Below the pieces are notes generated by a model. The model was not told where the DNA came from and made no database searches. It saw only the letters and a program-made list of their open reading frames with translations. This document shows, piece after piece, positions 10,489 to 22,011 of a DNA stretch of 64,000 nucleotides (positions are counted from its first letter, which is position 1; every line of letters begins with the position of its first letter). The position numbers and the translations under genes are program-made. The stretch spans positions 2,604,001 through 2,668,000 of the forward strand of contig JAPDRO010000001.1 of the NCBI GenBank assembly GCA_030247885.1, in the 5' to 3' direction. The DNA is from Taxawa tesnikishii (nom. ined.) (Eukaryota; Ascomycota; Dothideomycetes; Dothideales).

Positions 10489-13089
10489 TCATTGTTCTTG
10501 ACCGGACGGCGGGGCAGGTGACTCTCTTCTACTCCTCGAATATGCGGGAATATCGAGCAGTTTTGCACTACCCGCACTCATCGTCTTGTTATGGCCCCTG
10601 CCATAATTGATGCTTCTTGCGTTTTGCAGCTGTGCCGCCTCCTCTGAGCCACGCGAGTTGTCCTCGCTGTATTCGGATGGGCTCCGCGAACCATCGTCTT
10701 CGCCCTCCATCTCGCCGGCTTCGTACTCGGCAAGCAGGCCCTCGCGCGACTTGACGTGCGGATGGCGATGCACGACCGTGGCCTGCCGGTGTGCGGTACC
10801 GTGGACCAGCTGCTCTGGACCCTCGCTGCCCAGCTCCAGACCCGTAGGCGTGGGCGTTGCGTGACTGATGCCGCCTTCCTCGGGCGTTCTGGATTCGTGT
10901 CGGCTTTCCGGGTTCGGTGTTAGACGGCGGAAGTACTCTTCGTCGGCAACTCCGAGATCCTCGTAACTGGCGTTGAAGTCTGCGCGGTGCCCCGGCGGCG
11001 AACCGGAGCTCATGCGGCCAGGCGAACGACGAGACTCGCGTTTGGAGGGGCGGCCGCTCAGCCAGGAACCTTCAGAGTTGACGGATGCGAGCGAGGCCGA
11101 CATGAGCGTCTCGGATGTCCTGCCAATAGGGCTGACAGGAGAGTCGGTGCGGCCAGCGCCAAGCGCTACGTCTCTCGCTGCTGACGGGCCTTCGTGAACA
11201 GTGCTGATCCGCTGAGGAGAACTCCTTCCTCTGCGGCCTTGGGTGATCTGTGCGGAGAGGATGACGTCGGGAGACTGTACCCTCGAGTCTGGTGGCGACA
11301 ACGGCATCTCAGGTAGGTCTTCCCTGAATTTCGACTGCGTACGGACGGGAGTGCCTGAACGGTTCCGATGTGATATGTTCTGGACCAGGTGCGCCGGTGG
11401 GGCTTGCCTAGACATCGATTCTCTTGATGTGTTGACAAAAGAGAATTCAGAGGGCGACGATCGGCCGCCTTGTGCATCAACTGAAGGTCGCTTGATGCTG
11501 GGCGCACCCCGTCTGAAGAGCGCTGCCCATGTACCTGCGCGACCTGTGCTTGTCTCGGATGCTCGCCGTTCTTCCAAAGCTGAAGGAGGTTGTGCTAAGT
11601 CCGGCGTTCGCTCGCGACGAAGATCCGTTTGCAGTCGCGACAAACTCACGCCGGCTCGTGCGTTGGTGATCGGCGACCTTGGTGGCGACATGTCCGATCG
11701 AGACAACCGGACTTCTCTAGCTGTTTCGACGATGGGGTCCTCCATTGGTGTCTCAATGGGTGTGTATAGACCTCTGACAGGGCTGCTGGGTCCTACCACA
11801 GGGTCGGCGAAGGGACCAGCGTCAGGGCTAGGTTCAGGCATGGGATCGTCGAACGGATTCGGGGAGGTATCTTCTTGTGCAGGATGATCCAGGCGGGTGT
11901 CTTTGTTTTCCGGTTTGGGGGACTCGAGTTTGGCGTTCTTGAGGGAAACCGGGGTGACTGGTTCGATGCCGAGTCCCATGGATTCTTCCTCCGGACCACG
12001 GTTGCGGAAAGCCGGATGTATCGCAGTGGGTAGCGTTGGTTGAGGTCCGGGTGTGATCCTCTCAGCTGCTCTACGCTCTTCCTCGGCTCGCTGCGTTTCA
12101 GCTCTCTTACGCAATTTGCGATCAAGCTTCTCTTGCTGCTCAATCATCTTCTTTTCGCGGCGCCGCCTGTCTCGCTCCATGACAGCTCGGAGGTCACTCG
12201 CATCGAGATCTTCAGCCAGATCTCCGACACGCCGCTTCTGCTTGGGGTTGTCCTCAGCCAGAGCAAGCATCTTCTGCTTCCTCTGTAAAGGCCTCCGTAC
12301 AGGAGTTGATGGGTCGACAAAACTGCGCGACGATCCATACTGACCTGGTGTGGAGTAGCGAATCGTCGGTCGAGGGTTGAAGAGGTCCAGCGTGGCGATA
12401 GCCCAACCGCGCTGGTCTGAGTTGCCGGACATGGATGAATGTATAGACTCCTGGAACGGGAGAGAGACGTTGGAGCCTCGCGGATCGTTGGTGCGACTGA
12501 AGCCACGCCGAGCTTTCTTGCTGTCCCGACGGATAATATCACTATTGTGTCCCGCTGGGCGCTTAGGGATTGGAACAGGGGCGCTCAGAGCCCTGATCTC
12601 TTCCTCGCGCAGATGCTCTTCTTTTCTTTTACTTGAAAGTCTGCTCGAACGTCCGTTCTGCGGTGTGGAGGCACGCCGGCCACGCATCTGCGCCTTGTCG
12701 TTGGGGTTCTCATAAGTGTAACCTTCGCGCAGAGGATGCGACAAGTCGTATGGGATGACTGGGTGGTGAGCGTTGGCTGGCCTCAGGTGAGGACTTGTAT
12801 CAAGCTGCCTCATGCCAGGAAGCGCTGTGATGTCCTCTACACTACTCCGTGAGAAGCGTCCGTGATCCTTTTCGCCGCCCACGGCAATCTCCTTGTCCGT
12901 GAACTGTCCGTTGTTGACTGTTCCCGCTGGCTTCTTGCCCTTTCCTTGACTGTTCCTCTTGCTGTTTCTTCTACTCGGAGGTCGCCCTCCCGGTCCCGAG
13001 ACATGGCGCTTCTCGTAAATGTGCTCTTGGTCTACCGTTGGTGTTGCACTGCTCCGCCTCTTTTTCCGCCCAAATGGCCATAACGGCAT
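10489..13089 (-). CDS. Large disordered protein of unknown function (866 aa)
   Basis: One uninterrupted exon. I chose the ATG at 13089 (MPLWPFGRKKRRSS); the frame continues 20 codons upstream but without an ATG. The protein is mostly low-complexity, rich in Ser, Arg, Pro and Glu. A short ordered block (NSDQRGWAIATLDLFNPRPT) is followed by a charged, probably coiled-coil helix around residues 310-360 (DLRAVMERDRRRREKKMIEQ and QRAEEERRAAER). Many SPxR/RxxS sites resemble kinase targets. The WPFGRKKRR start may act as a basic nuclear or membrane-binding signal. I do not recognise a named family. The unbroken 2.6-kb frame makes it a confident gene. Confidence 0.82.
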   Translation of the reverse strand: MPLWPFGRKKRRSSATPTVDQEHIYEKRHVSGPGGRPPSRRNSKRNSQGKGKKPAGTVNNGQFTDKEIAVGGEKDHGRFSRSSVEDITALPGMRQLDTSPHLRPANAHHPVIPYDLSHPLREGYTYENPNDKAQMRGRRASTPQNGRSSRLSSKRKEEHLREEEIRALSAPVPIPKRPAGHNSDIIRRDSKKARRGFSRTNDPRGSNVSLPFQESIHSSMSGNSDQRGWAIATLDLFNPRPTIRYSTPGQYGSSRSFVDPSTPVRRPLQRKQKMLALAEDNPKQKRRVGDLAEDLDASDLRAVMERDRRRREKKMIEQQEKLDRKLRKRAETQRAEEERRAAERITPGPQPTLPTAIHPAFRNRGPEEESMGLGIEPVTPVSLKNAKLESPKPENKDTRLDHPAQEDTSPNPFDDPMPEPSPDAGPFADPVVGPSSPVRGLYTPIETPMEDPIVETAREVRLSRSDMSPPRSPITNARAGVSLSRLQTDLRRERTPDLAQPPSALEERRASETSTGRAGTWAALFRRGAPSIKRPSVDAQGGRSSPSEFSFVNTSRESMSRQAPPAHLVQNISHRNRSGTPVRTQSKFREDLPEMPLSPPDSRVQSPDVILSAQITQGRRGRSSPQRISTVHEGPSAARDVALGAGRTDSPVSPIGRTSETLMSASLASVNSEGSWLSGRPSKRESRRSPGRMSSGSPPGHRADFNASYEDLGVADEEYFRRLTPNPESRHESRTPEEGGISHATPTPTGLELGSEGPEQLVHGTAHRQATVVHRHPHVKSREGLLAEYEAGEMEGEDDGSRSPSEYSEDNSRGSEEAAQLQNARSINYGRGHNKTMSAGSAKLLDIPAYSRSRRESPAPPSGQEQ

Positions 13090-15400
13090 GATAGGCTCTG
13101 AATCCGCTCGCGATATCCTTGGCGCCGCCAGTTGTGTGTTGCTGATCAAAATCTTCCCATGGAAATGCTCCTACATAAAGGCACGTATGCACGACTGTCC
13201 AAAGACCAATGGTGTCGCAACGACGAGCACGAGCCTATCTGAGGCTCGGAGATTTGTGCGCAAGCGTGGCTGAAGGGTCGATGGGCGTATTGGTCTCTGC
13301 TTCCTTCCGTAAATGAAGCGCGAGCGGGAGGCGCAGAGCTGGGGATCCGTGCGGTGCTGAACAAATGCGAATCAAGGGAGTGAGTGGAAGGTAGGCGCGA
13401 CCGACGGTGAAATTGCTGTGAGCGTAGTGTGGGCGGAAGCAAGGGAGCGTTTCCAATTCGAAGACGGCAGGAGATTCTAGCTATTTGTTTTGGGCAGGGT
13501 TGTGTCGGTACGACGATCTCCTGTGCAGTAGCGGAAAGTGCTGCCGACTCACGAAGCACAGTGTTTGTGGCGACGCCCTGGCTGAGCTAGCACTCGAGGG
13601 TGGCTTGGGCGAGGGAGGGAGCGGAAACGGAAGCGGAAACGGAAACGGAACGACTTGTCGAAAACCTGCGACGAGTCGTGCGAAGACGGGAGAGCAGAGT
13701 AGAGCAGAGCAGAGCAGAGGTGAAAGGGGGAGGAGAGAGAGGTGGTGAGGTTTCCATCAATGATAATTCAGGCACGGGCTGGCCCTTTGCCTTGCCATTT
13801 GGCATCATCTGCACGACAGGAGACGGCCTGCAGTCAGAGGGGACCAGAAGCAGCGAAGCATCAAGGGAGATCCACACTGTTCGTTTCTCCAGGGTCTCGC
13901 TACCGTTTCTTGCTCCCATGCTCGTTTGTGGGGTGGATGCGCATGTGGATGTGGATGGGGTTTGGCACACGCTTGCTATGCACACCCCTAGTCCGCGCCG
14001 TGCCAATTGGGTCTGTTTCTCACGTTGCTTCTTCGTCCCCTGCGTAGGGCCGCAGACTGATGGCCTATATGGCAGCTCTGCTAAGGCTTCTATGGGTTCG
14101 AGAAAGCCTCGAGCGGTTCTGCGGCATCTGCTGCGAGGTGCAGAACAGCAATCAACATACGACAGGCATGGTGAAACGGCACGGTTGCTGCAACGGGAGC
14201 CAAACCCCAGGGTCTTAGATGCGGTCCAAGACATTGTGGCGCTCGAGATTGACCTCATCTTGTCGCTCGTGGCTGGCGACCGCGCCGTTTCCCACTTTGG
14301 TCCAGCCCATTCGTTCGCTCACCACCGCTGATCGTTGCCAGATGCGCACAGCAAGGCCTTGGCGATCTTCGCGACGGCGTGCTCTCTGCGCTCCACTGAG
14401 AGGCCACACGACCAGTTCCACTTTGCGACCGACTTCAAGGGTCTTTTGCCGTTCTCTTGCCGACTAAGTGATATGATAACGATAAGTCGATCCGAGGCCG
14501 CGGCAAGCCAGAGCCCCGTGTTGCTGGCCACCTCTTGCCGACACACCGCCCAGGACTCGACTTTCTGTGTGATTGTGATGCAATGCACTGCAACTCCACG
14601 TCTCCCGCGACGTTTCCTGTCACTTCAGCCGTCCAGCATGCTGCACGTTCTTTGACACGTATTGCATGCAGTCGGAGAGTACCGTGGCCCGGCAATTCCT
14701 CCTGCCATCCTACGCTATCGAACGCGCCTATCCCAAACGCGCTGTCAGATTAATATATCCATAACAGGCCTTCGTACAAGTGGCTAAGCCGCCTTCTTCG
14801 GAGTCCTCCGGCCATTGTCGCGTAGCACAGCAGCATCTTGGGAACAACAGGACTTCATACTCGTTCCACGCACAGCATGCATTAGGAGGACACGAGTCTG
14901 ATGCTGATGTATCTCTCCAGCGCGCGCTCCTTCACGTTTCCTGTTCCTGACCCGGCCGGCCACTGTCTCTACCGACGAATCCTTAGTCAGGTACCGCCTA
15001 TCTGGATTCGCTGGGCCGGGCATAGAGATAGGCGTCGTACCTGGATTAGCCGCAAATCTAGTCTACCAACAATGCCGCACCCCCATGAGAAACGTACTAT
15101 CAGCGGTGATAACGATGCCCTTTGTGGCAGTCATATGCGTTCGGCAAGCACCACGGCGAACAAAAGGCGCATTATCAAGGAGCAGGATGCGCAAGTATGG
15201 CCTTAGCAAGCGTATAAACCCCCTCACAGCAGGGATATAGCTGACAGGCAGAAAGGTTTCTTTCTACGATCGTTCCTCGGAAACCTGCTCGTTTCGTACT
15301 TTTGTACGCAGTTCTCGTTGCCGTGAGCTTTCCCCAGTTTCTATCATTCAAGCCTGTTCCCTTGTTCATCGAATACCCAAAGGCTTCCCCAACGTGAAGC
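13090..15400. other. Long intergenic region with purine-rich simple repeats
   Basis: 2.3 kb. Around 13620-13660 are imperfect hexamer repeats of GGAAAC/GGAAGC, and at about 13690-13720 repeats of AGAGCAG. Two long overlapping open frames on opposite strands (about 13.6-14.3 kb) are by-products of these repeats and lack protein-like composition. No gene accepted. The left end should carry the 5' UTR of the 866-aa gene. Confidence 0.45.
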
Positions 15401-17886
15401 ATGATGGGACGTCTGGGTTTATTCCGCAGGCTGTTTCGGGTTTTGTTATTGCTTTGCTTGTTGAACGGCGTCTCAGCCCTCCCAAAATCTTCTTGGGCAA
15501 GGGAGAGGCAGAAGAAGGGGTTGATCAAGAACCTCAAGCGCTGGAGCAACTCTACAACACCCCAACCTGCTTCAACATGCCCGCAGAACCCTGCCCCAAG
15601 CGTTTCGGCTCCAAAGCAGAACATCTTCGCCGGCTTGACGAATTGGGAAGCGGCATCTGTTGCCCAGTGGTTGTTTGCCCAGCCGGAATTGAACCTGACC
15701 ATTTCTGATGATGCCGGGGAATGGGACAACTCAATCCTCCTGGTGGAACTCATGCAGCCGAATAAGTCCGATGCTTTAAGCTACATCGACGGTTCGGGTC
15801 CACCACCAGCCAGGTACGCACACGTGGTCATCGACCATCGTGCTTCGGAAGATCCTTACTATGGTGATATTCTCGTTGGACCACTCCCTGTACAAAACGG
15901 CACTACTACCTGGCAACCTCTGACCTGGCCTTACACGAAGCAAAATGGAGGTAGAGTGCGCAATTTGGATGCTGATTCTGACGAAACTTTGTACTCTTCC
16001 TGGCTTTACAAGATTAGTGCGTCCGTTGCGGACATTACCCTTGACCTGTGGGGTGGAACAGCATTGGGAATGGACAACGACACCTTGGACGTGTGGGGCA
16101 TCGACCCTCTCTGGCAGGACGACGGTCGTATTGTTCGTTGGGATACATTCTGGAACATCCCACCTGATGATTTCGACGCTGAGACGTTGCTACCTCTCGG
16201 CCTTTACTTCAAATCCGATGTAACCGGAAGAGATCCTTCAAAGTGGAGGCTCGAAGGATGGCTTTACAACGACATTTTCTACGAGACAACAGAGGCTTTC
16301 CGCACAGCCTACTACTCTCCAGGCTTCGCCAAACTAGGAGCCAACGTTGAAGGAGACTGGGCGCGGACCGACCAACAAGGCCCAGTGTTGCCTTTAGATA
16401 CTGCTTATCCGCCAACAGCGATCGCACCAAGTGGTTCTCGTTATCGCGTTGACGTAGAGCAAAAGTATGTGGAGTGGATGGACTTTTCTTTCTACATAGG
16501 CTTCAACCGAGACACTGGTCTTTCCCTCCACGATATCCGCTACAAAGGTCAAAGGATCTTGTATGAGCTAGGATTGCAGGAGGCTTTGGCTCATTATGGT
16601 GGAAACGACCCGATTCAGAGTGGCACGTCGTACCTGGACAGCTATTACGGCTTTGGTCCGTACGCTTTTGAGATTGTGAAGGGTTATGATTGCCCAGCAT
16701 ACGCAACTTATCTCAACACCTCGTTCTACGTGTCGGAAACCACTCACACGCATCTGAACAGCCTATGTCTCTTCGAATTCGAGACGGATTATCCCATTCA
16801 GCGCCACAGCACCTCCAAATACGTCAGTAGCACCAAGAACATCGAGTTCTCCATCCGCTCTGTCTCTACTGTCGGTGTAAGTAGACAGCAATGCGCAGCC
16901 TGCTACCCTTTTTCTTTCCACAAGCTAACAGCAAGTAGAACTACGACTACATGTTCACATACTCTTTTGCAATGGACGGTTCCATCCACGTCAACGTCCG
17001 CGCATCTGGATACATTCAATCCGCGTACTACGCTCACAACGAGGACTACGGCTACCACATCCACGACTTCCTCTCCGGGTCCATGCACGACCATGTCCTG
17101 AATTACAAAGCCGACTTCGACATCCTAGGTACCGACAACACGATGCAGCTTACCACTATGGTCCCCGTCACGAAATCCTACCCCTGGTCCGGCGGCAAAA
17201 CACGCAACACTATGACATTGCAGAGACAATTCGTCGAATCCGAAGACGCCAGCCGTATGTTCTGGGGCGACAACGGCGCGACCCAATTCCGTGTCGTCAA
17301 CACCGCCCAGCCCAACAAATACGGCGAATATCGCGGCTACCGTATCCTACCCTCTCAGGGTACCATCCACCTCACAGTTCAGAACTCGACCAACCTCGCC
17401 AACGCAGCCCGCTGGGCGGAGTACGACATCATGGTCACGCGACAGCACGACACGGAGCCGCGCTCTGCGCACCCGTACAACAATCAAGACGTGCACGACC
17501 CACCCATCGACTTTTCCAAATTCTTCAACGGCGAGAGTCTGACGCAGGAAGATCTCGTCGTCTGGTTCAACCTGGGCATGCACCATATCCCGCACACTGG
17601 TGATCTGCCAAACACGGTGTTCACGACGGCACATTCGGGCGTGCAGTTCATGCCGCTGAACTACCTGCTCAGCGACCCTAGTCGAGAGACGGTGAACCAA
17701 GTCCGCATCGACTACGAGAATGGCAACGTGAGCGAGGTCAAGACGTTTGGACAGAGGGATCAGGCGTGCGCGGTTGACTTCGAGCCGAGTGAGCCGGACC
17801 TTTGGGATTATAAGGGCGACGTGGTGGTCAGGAAGTTCCCATATGATCCCAACGATCCGTTTTATGAGACGGACAGTATCGTGTAG
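15401..17886 (+). CDS. Secreted copper amine oxidase
   Basis: Exons 15401-16876 and 16939-17886 give 807 residues without a break. The 62-nt intron has GTAAGT and a GCTAAC branch site. A signal peptide (MMGRLGLFRRLFRVLLLLCL, then LNGVSA) opens the protein. The exon junction creates NYDYMFTY, whose first Tyr (about residue 494) is the one self-oxidised to topaquinone in this family. The upstream SYLDSYYGFG carries the catalytic Asp region. Copper ligands are the HxH in SMHDHVLNYKADFDI and the His in GMHHIPHTGDLP. The enzyme oxidises primary amines to aldehyde, ammonia and H2O2, probably outside the cell to obtain nitrogen. Length fits secreted fungal members. No clustered pathway genes are seen. 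Confidence 0.93.
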
Positions 17887-19328
17887 GCGAGAGAGTGTGT
17901 GTGTGTTGGAGGGGAAATATCCGGGAGGGGAAAATATCCGGGAGGGGAGGAGGTCGCAGGCGAGTGGGGAAACGACGGTTCTTCATGAACTACGCGAGCC
18001 GAGACCGTCCGTGGACAATATTCTATGTTCTGTATCGAATGGTATATACGAGCCTTGTCTCTTTTCCACGCTCCCGAATGGCTAAATCGGATCTCTCGAG
18101 TGAATCTAGAATGATGATTCAGTGGAACTAGAGTGGAGTACGAGTGGAGTACGAGTGAGGTACCCCAGCTGTCGTCCTTCCGGACGAGGACGTATGAAGC
18201 CTGCCGCGCCATGGGGTCCTGTTGTTTGATAAATTCAAGTTGGTCCGCAAAGGAGTATCCAGTATTCAGAGGATCCGTTAGAGCTGAGACCAGGCAGAAG
18301 TCCATGACGGAGAAAAGTCAAAGGTCCCAAAGCAGTAGGGGAGTAAACGACCGCGCGAAGAGAACGGCATCCCATAGAGACTCTCTTTTATCCGAGAGTC
18401 CCAACATGTTCACTTCGTCCGACATCAAGAGGGGTGGGTGGGGTGGGTAGATTCGAAAATTTGTTATGAATAAAAAGCCGTTCCAATAATATGTATAAAT
18501 GTGCAATCTAGTTACACACATCCACTAAATGCAAGGAGTTGCCGGCTACAACAATACTTCGTTCCTCCTATCCCCATCCCTCTTTCCACCTTGACACCCC
18601 TGCGCACAGCGGCTTAGTTTGCTTTTCCGTTGACCAGGTGCCAAAAGCCACCAGCTTCTCGCATAGCCCGTGCCGAGCGAACCTCCGTCATCGATATTCG
18701 TGTGTTTGGTGGAAGCCAAGCACAGGCCCCTTTGTCAGAATAGTCGCGTGTAGTCATGACGTACACGGAACGCCAAGACAAACCCCGAGTTTTCCTGTGC
18801 GCAAGCGAACAGAGTGTAGTCCGGTAGGCAGACTGATCAAGGTGACGGAGGAAGGTCCTGGAATGAGGCGCGTGATTTACTCCCAGTGAGTAAAGCGGTA
18901 ATGGTTGTGTGTGTGTGTCGTGATGTGGGGTGGTGTGGGATGGTGTGGGGTGGTGTGATCTGCTTTTCCTTTCGACGAGAAGCGAAAAACGGTTGCGCCA
19001 AAACTTCCGACGGGTTGATCGAGGGTCTAGAATCTCATTCCTAGAAATGGCGATGGCTGTTTTTGTGTCGTTTGGCGAAAAGACAATGGGTCCGAGGTGC
19101 GACGAGGAAAGATCACTGCCTTGTGTTCAGCGTCGAATCGTGAGTCGCGGTGTCGGCTCAGTCAATGCGCGATCGCGCAAGGTCCTTTGGCTCGATGTTG
19201 CGACCATGGCACGTATCCAGTGGCTCGTCTCTGGTAGATGCAAAATCATCCGGCTAGCGGGTAATCGTGAAGATAAACAGTCTCCAGCTTTCGATCATTC
19301 AAATCTCTCTCCCTCTCAATGTCCGTCC
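17887..19328. other. Intergenic with short tandem and G/T-rich repeats
   Basis: 1.4 kb. GGAAATATCCGGGAGG is nearly duplicated at 17912-17945. GAGTGGAGTAC recurs at about 18129-18155. A GT-rich block (TGTGGGGTGGTG units) lies at 18900-18958. No convincing gene on either strand. Confidence 0.45.
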
Positions 19329-19565
19329 CTAGGTGGACTTCTTTCTGATTGAGAAGCCGCGCAACCTCCTGCCACCGGTTGGGCTGGCTGGTGATGTCGG
19401 ACTGGAGGTTGGAGACGTCTTGCCGTCAATGCTGCTGCTGGCGCTGCTGGCAGAAGATGAGCGCCGCCGGGTCTCCGCTAGCACATCCTCAAGGCTAACG
19501 CCTGCTTGAGGTAGAGAGGGGGCGGCGGAAGCGTCCAAGACTTCTGTGAACTTGGAGGCTGTCAT
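19329..19565 (-). CDS. Small Ser-rich protein of unknown function (78 aa)
   Basis: The start is the ATG at 19565 (MTASKFTEVLDASAAPSLPQ). A short ordered motif GVSLEDVLAETRRR is followed by a Ser/Thr/Pro-rich linker and a basic end (GGRRLRGFSIRKKST). The open frame extends upstream only through a poly-Thr stretch coded by the TGG/ACC repeat of the leader. The ordered N-terminus, phospho-site-like linker and basic C-terminus suggest a real small conserved fungal protein. I cannot assign a function. Confidence 0.55.
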   Translation of the reverse strand: MTASKFTEVLDASAAPSLPQAGVSLEDVLAETRRRSSSASSASSSIDGKTSPTSSPTSPASPTGGRRLRGFSIRKKST

Positions 19566-21369
19566 TGTGTAGGTTATGTGTGGTGTAGTGAGTCGATGCT
19601 TCTTCTGGGCGGCGGCGGTGGTGGTGGTGGTGGTGGTGGTGATGATGTTTGATGTATCGTATCTGGTCAGGCGGGCCACGGAGCGAGTATCTTTTATCTG
19701 TTTTAGTCCTGCAGAAAAAGAGAGGGGTTTCTAAGCGCGAAGGAAGGGAGGAAGGATACAAGTACATAAATGCGCCAACGGCCTAACGACTTCCCACTCA
19801 CACACATGACACCCCTTGCTGTCTCGGACGCAAGCAACTCCACAGATTTCCCTCTGACACGCAACAAGGGAACCTTAGCCTCCCGTGGCCGCTGCACTTC
19901 CGCACCTCCCTGCATCGATGACCCCCAGCCGAGCGTCCAATTGTCTCTCTTGGAAAACGCCTCGCGCCGGCCGGGCTTGCTCATGTTCGAGATGCGTCGT
20001 CAAAGCGCACGTGGAGGTGCACGGAAACGTACGGAGCACGTTCGTCATGGAAGGGATCGGCAGTCGGCAAACGCAAGCCTAGATCCACGCGTCTGGGCTT
20101 GGGCTTGTCGATTGTCGACTGTGTGCGAGTCGCGAGAGTGCTGCGCCCAGCGATTTTCCGTAGAAGGATGCGTGCATCTTGGGAGGCTGAGCAGCCGCTG
20201 CGAGGCCTCCGAGACACGATAAACTGTGTTCGTCCATCCAACAGTCCAACGGCCAACGGTAGGTAAAAATGGCTACACATGTACTGGTACTGGTACTGGC
20301 GCTGGTACTGGTGCTGGTACCGGTACCCGGTACCTGCTATTTGCTGTTGCTGGAAATAAACCCGTTGAGATGCGGACACCCTGCCGTCTTCTGCCGTGTT
20401 GCAAGCGAATTCCTTCTTTCTCGAAGAAAGCCTTACCGTGGCTGACATACTAAGAACGGCTATCGCGGAGTGTCTGCCTCCATCCATGACTGGGATGCCA
20501 GTGGCGAGAGAAGTCTCGAGACTCCCGCGGAATGAGACGATAGACAGACACGCAGTCGGGACGCGACGCGACGCGACTCTGAACGTTTTAACGCCTGCGT
20601 GGTTCATGCGAGCACCTCCGAAACAGGAAATCGCAAGCCCGTGCGATTGCTCCGCGTGTTCTGTATACCATGCTTTCTTACGGAACGAAGAGGCGCAGGG
20701 CTGAAACAGAGATGCGCGGATCAACTGTTTGGCACGGACAGCAACGCTGAGTGGCAAAAGGGAACGCCTAAGCGTAACCACAACCGAGTATTCCGTTATC
20801 GTTCTTCTCCAAATCCGGATGCCTATATTCAACGGCATATAGTCAAGCCTTTCGTATGCTCGAAGTCTGGACTTTCCAGCCTCCGCAGGCGCAACCGTCT
20901 ATCCGGCGTTCGCACGAGGAAACGCCTTGTGTCCAGAGGACATTTGTCGCTTTCTTGCCACATCCGCTCATCTTCACTGAAGGGCTTCGCGGGCATCGCG
21001 AGATATCCGACCTCTGAACTCTACAAACTAGCTGCCTGTCTTGATTGACATGGCTGCCTTGACGAGGCGCAGAGCGTGATGCGACATGTTTGCGCACTCG
21101 TCTTCGTTTTGTGTATGCACCGACGTCATATGCAGTCGTCAGCCGCGTGCTATTCCAGGATCTGTATGCAGATGCTCTCTTCGAACATCATGACTGGCTC
21201 TGCTCGGCGTGCAATGCTAAGGCAGGGCAGTCGTTCGAGTCGACACTCGTTGCAAGGTTGCCTGCGCTGAAGGTGTTCCGCTGGGTCTTGCTTGTGGTCG
21301 ATAATTGATTTGAAGAGCCTCGATTAGATCGTTATATAGCTCTTATCTCGTATGATCTTATCTTATTTT
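19566..21369. other. Intergenic; GTACTG minisatellite
   Basis: 1.8 kb. A GGTACT/GGTGCT hexamer minisatellite lies at about 20280-20334. A 285-codon minus-strand open frame spans it, but its amino-acid composition and absence of any motif argue against a gene. A trinucleotide (TGG)n run at 19616-19640 lies in the leader of the small Ser-rich gene. Confidence 0.4.
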
Positions 21370-21730
21370 ACCGTCTTACCACATCTGATAGAGACATCAT
21401 CCGGACTTCTTGGGTTCGGTTCTCCTTCAGTTCCAAGTGTTCTATAAGTGCGTCCACATACCGCTCTTTCCTACGCTGAAGACGTGTTCTGTGCTTTGAT
21501 CGGACACGGGATACCGATTCCGCATTTACCCCCGCCTGCTCACATCTCCCCGCCTTCTCTCCACTTTCTCTCGCGTCTTCGGCTTTTCTCTCGTCGTCAG
21601 CGACAATTTTCCCGTCTTCGAAGCAGGACTGTGCGTCTTGATACACGTTTAGTGAGGGGATCTGCTGTCATCCCCTCCGCCGGGGCGTATACGAGACAAG
21701 AGACTTCTTCTCTTTTCATACAGATCATGG
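21370..21730 (-). mobile_element. Possible Ty1/copia retroelement fossil (end of pol)
   Basis: On the minus strand a short peptide, APAEGMTADPLTK, resembles the end of the RNase H region of Ty1/copia polyproteins, where a conserved ADxLTK block occurs. Helical, charged sequence follows it (RRKERYVDALIEHLELKE). No integrase, reverse transcriptase or long terminal repeats are recognisable around it. It is clearly broken and only a small tail of the element, so likely old. The match rests on one motif, so confidence is low. Confidence 0.3.
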
Positions 21731-22011
21731 TGAGATTACTGTGCGGCTTGAGGCCTCAGGGCCCTGCATAGCACTTGCGATAGACTCAGTACAGCTTACA
21801 CAACCTTCTACCAATGACCATCTTCGCCAGAGAATGTATGGGTTCGTCGTTCTATGATATGTAAGGTCCGCCTGTAATTCGCGTGAAGATCCACCGACCG
21901 TGCTGCAGGTCCGGTGGAACAGGGCCATGCCATTCAGCCCGGCAAGTACTTCTGTTCGTCTTCTGTCTCTTCTTCTTCTTCTTTTCGTACACGACTCGAG
22001 GGCTCCCCAAC

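Noticed and set aside
13587-14331. Two overlapping long open frames on opposite strands (243 and 223 codons)
   Set aside because: Both derive from purine-rich hexamer repeats and lack motifs, splice logic and protein-like composition. They cannot both be real, and neither is convincing.
19981-20838. 285-codon minus-strand open frame
   Set aside because: It crosses the GGTACT minisatellite (reads as YQHQYQRQYQYQY) and shows no domain or conserved-looking block. Likely chance in GC-rich DNA.
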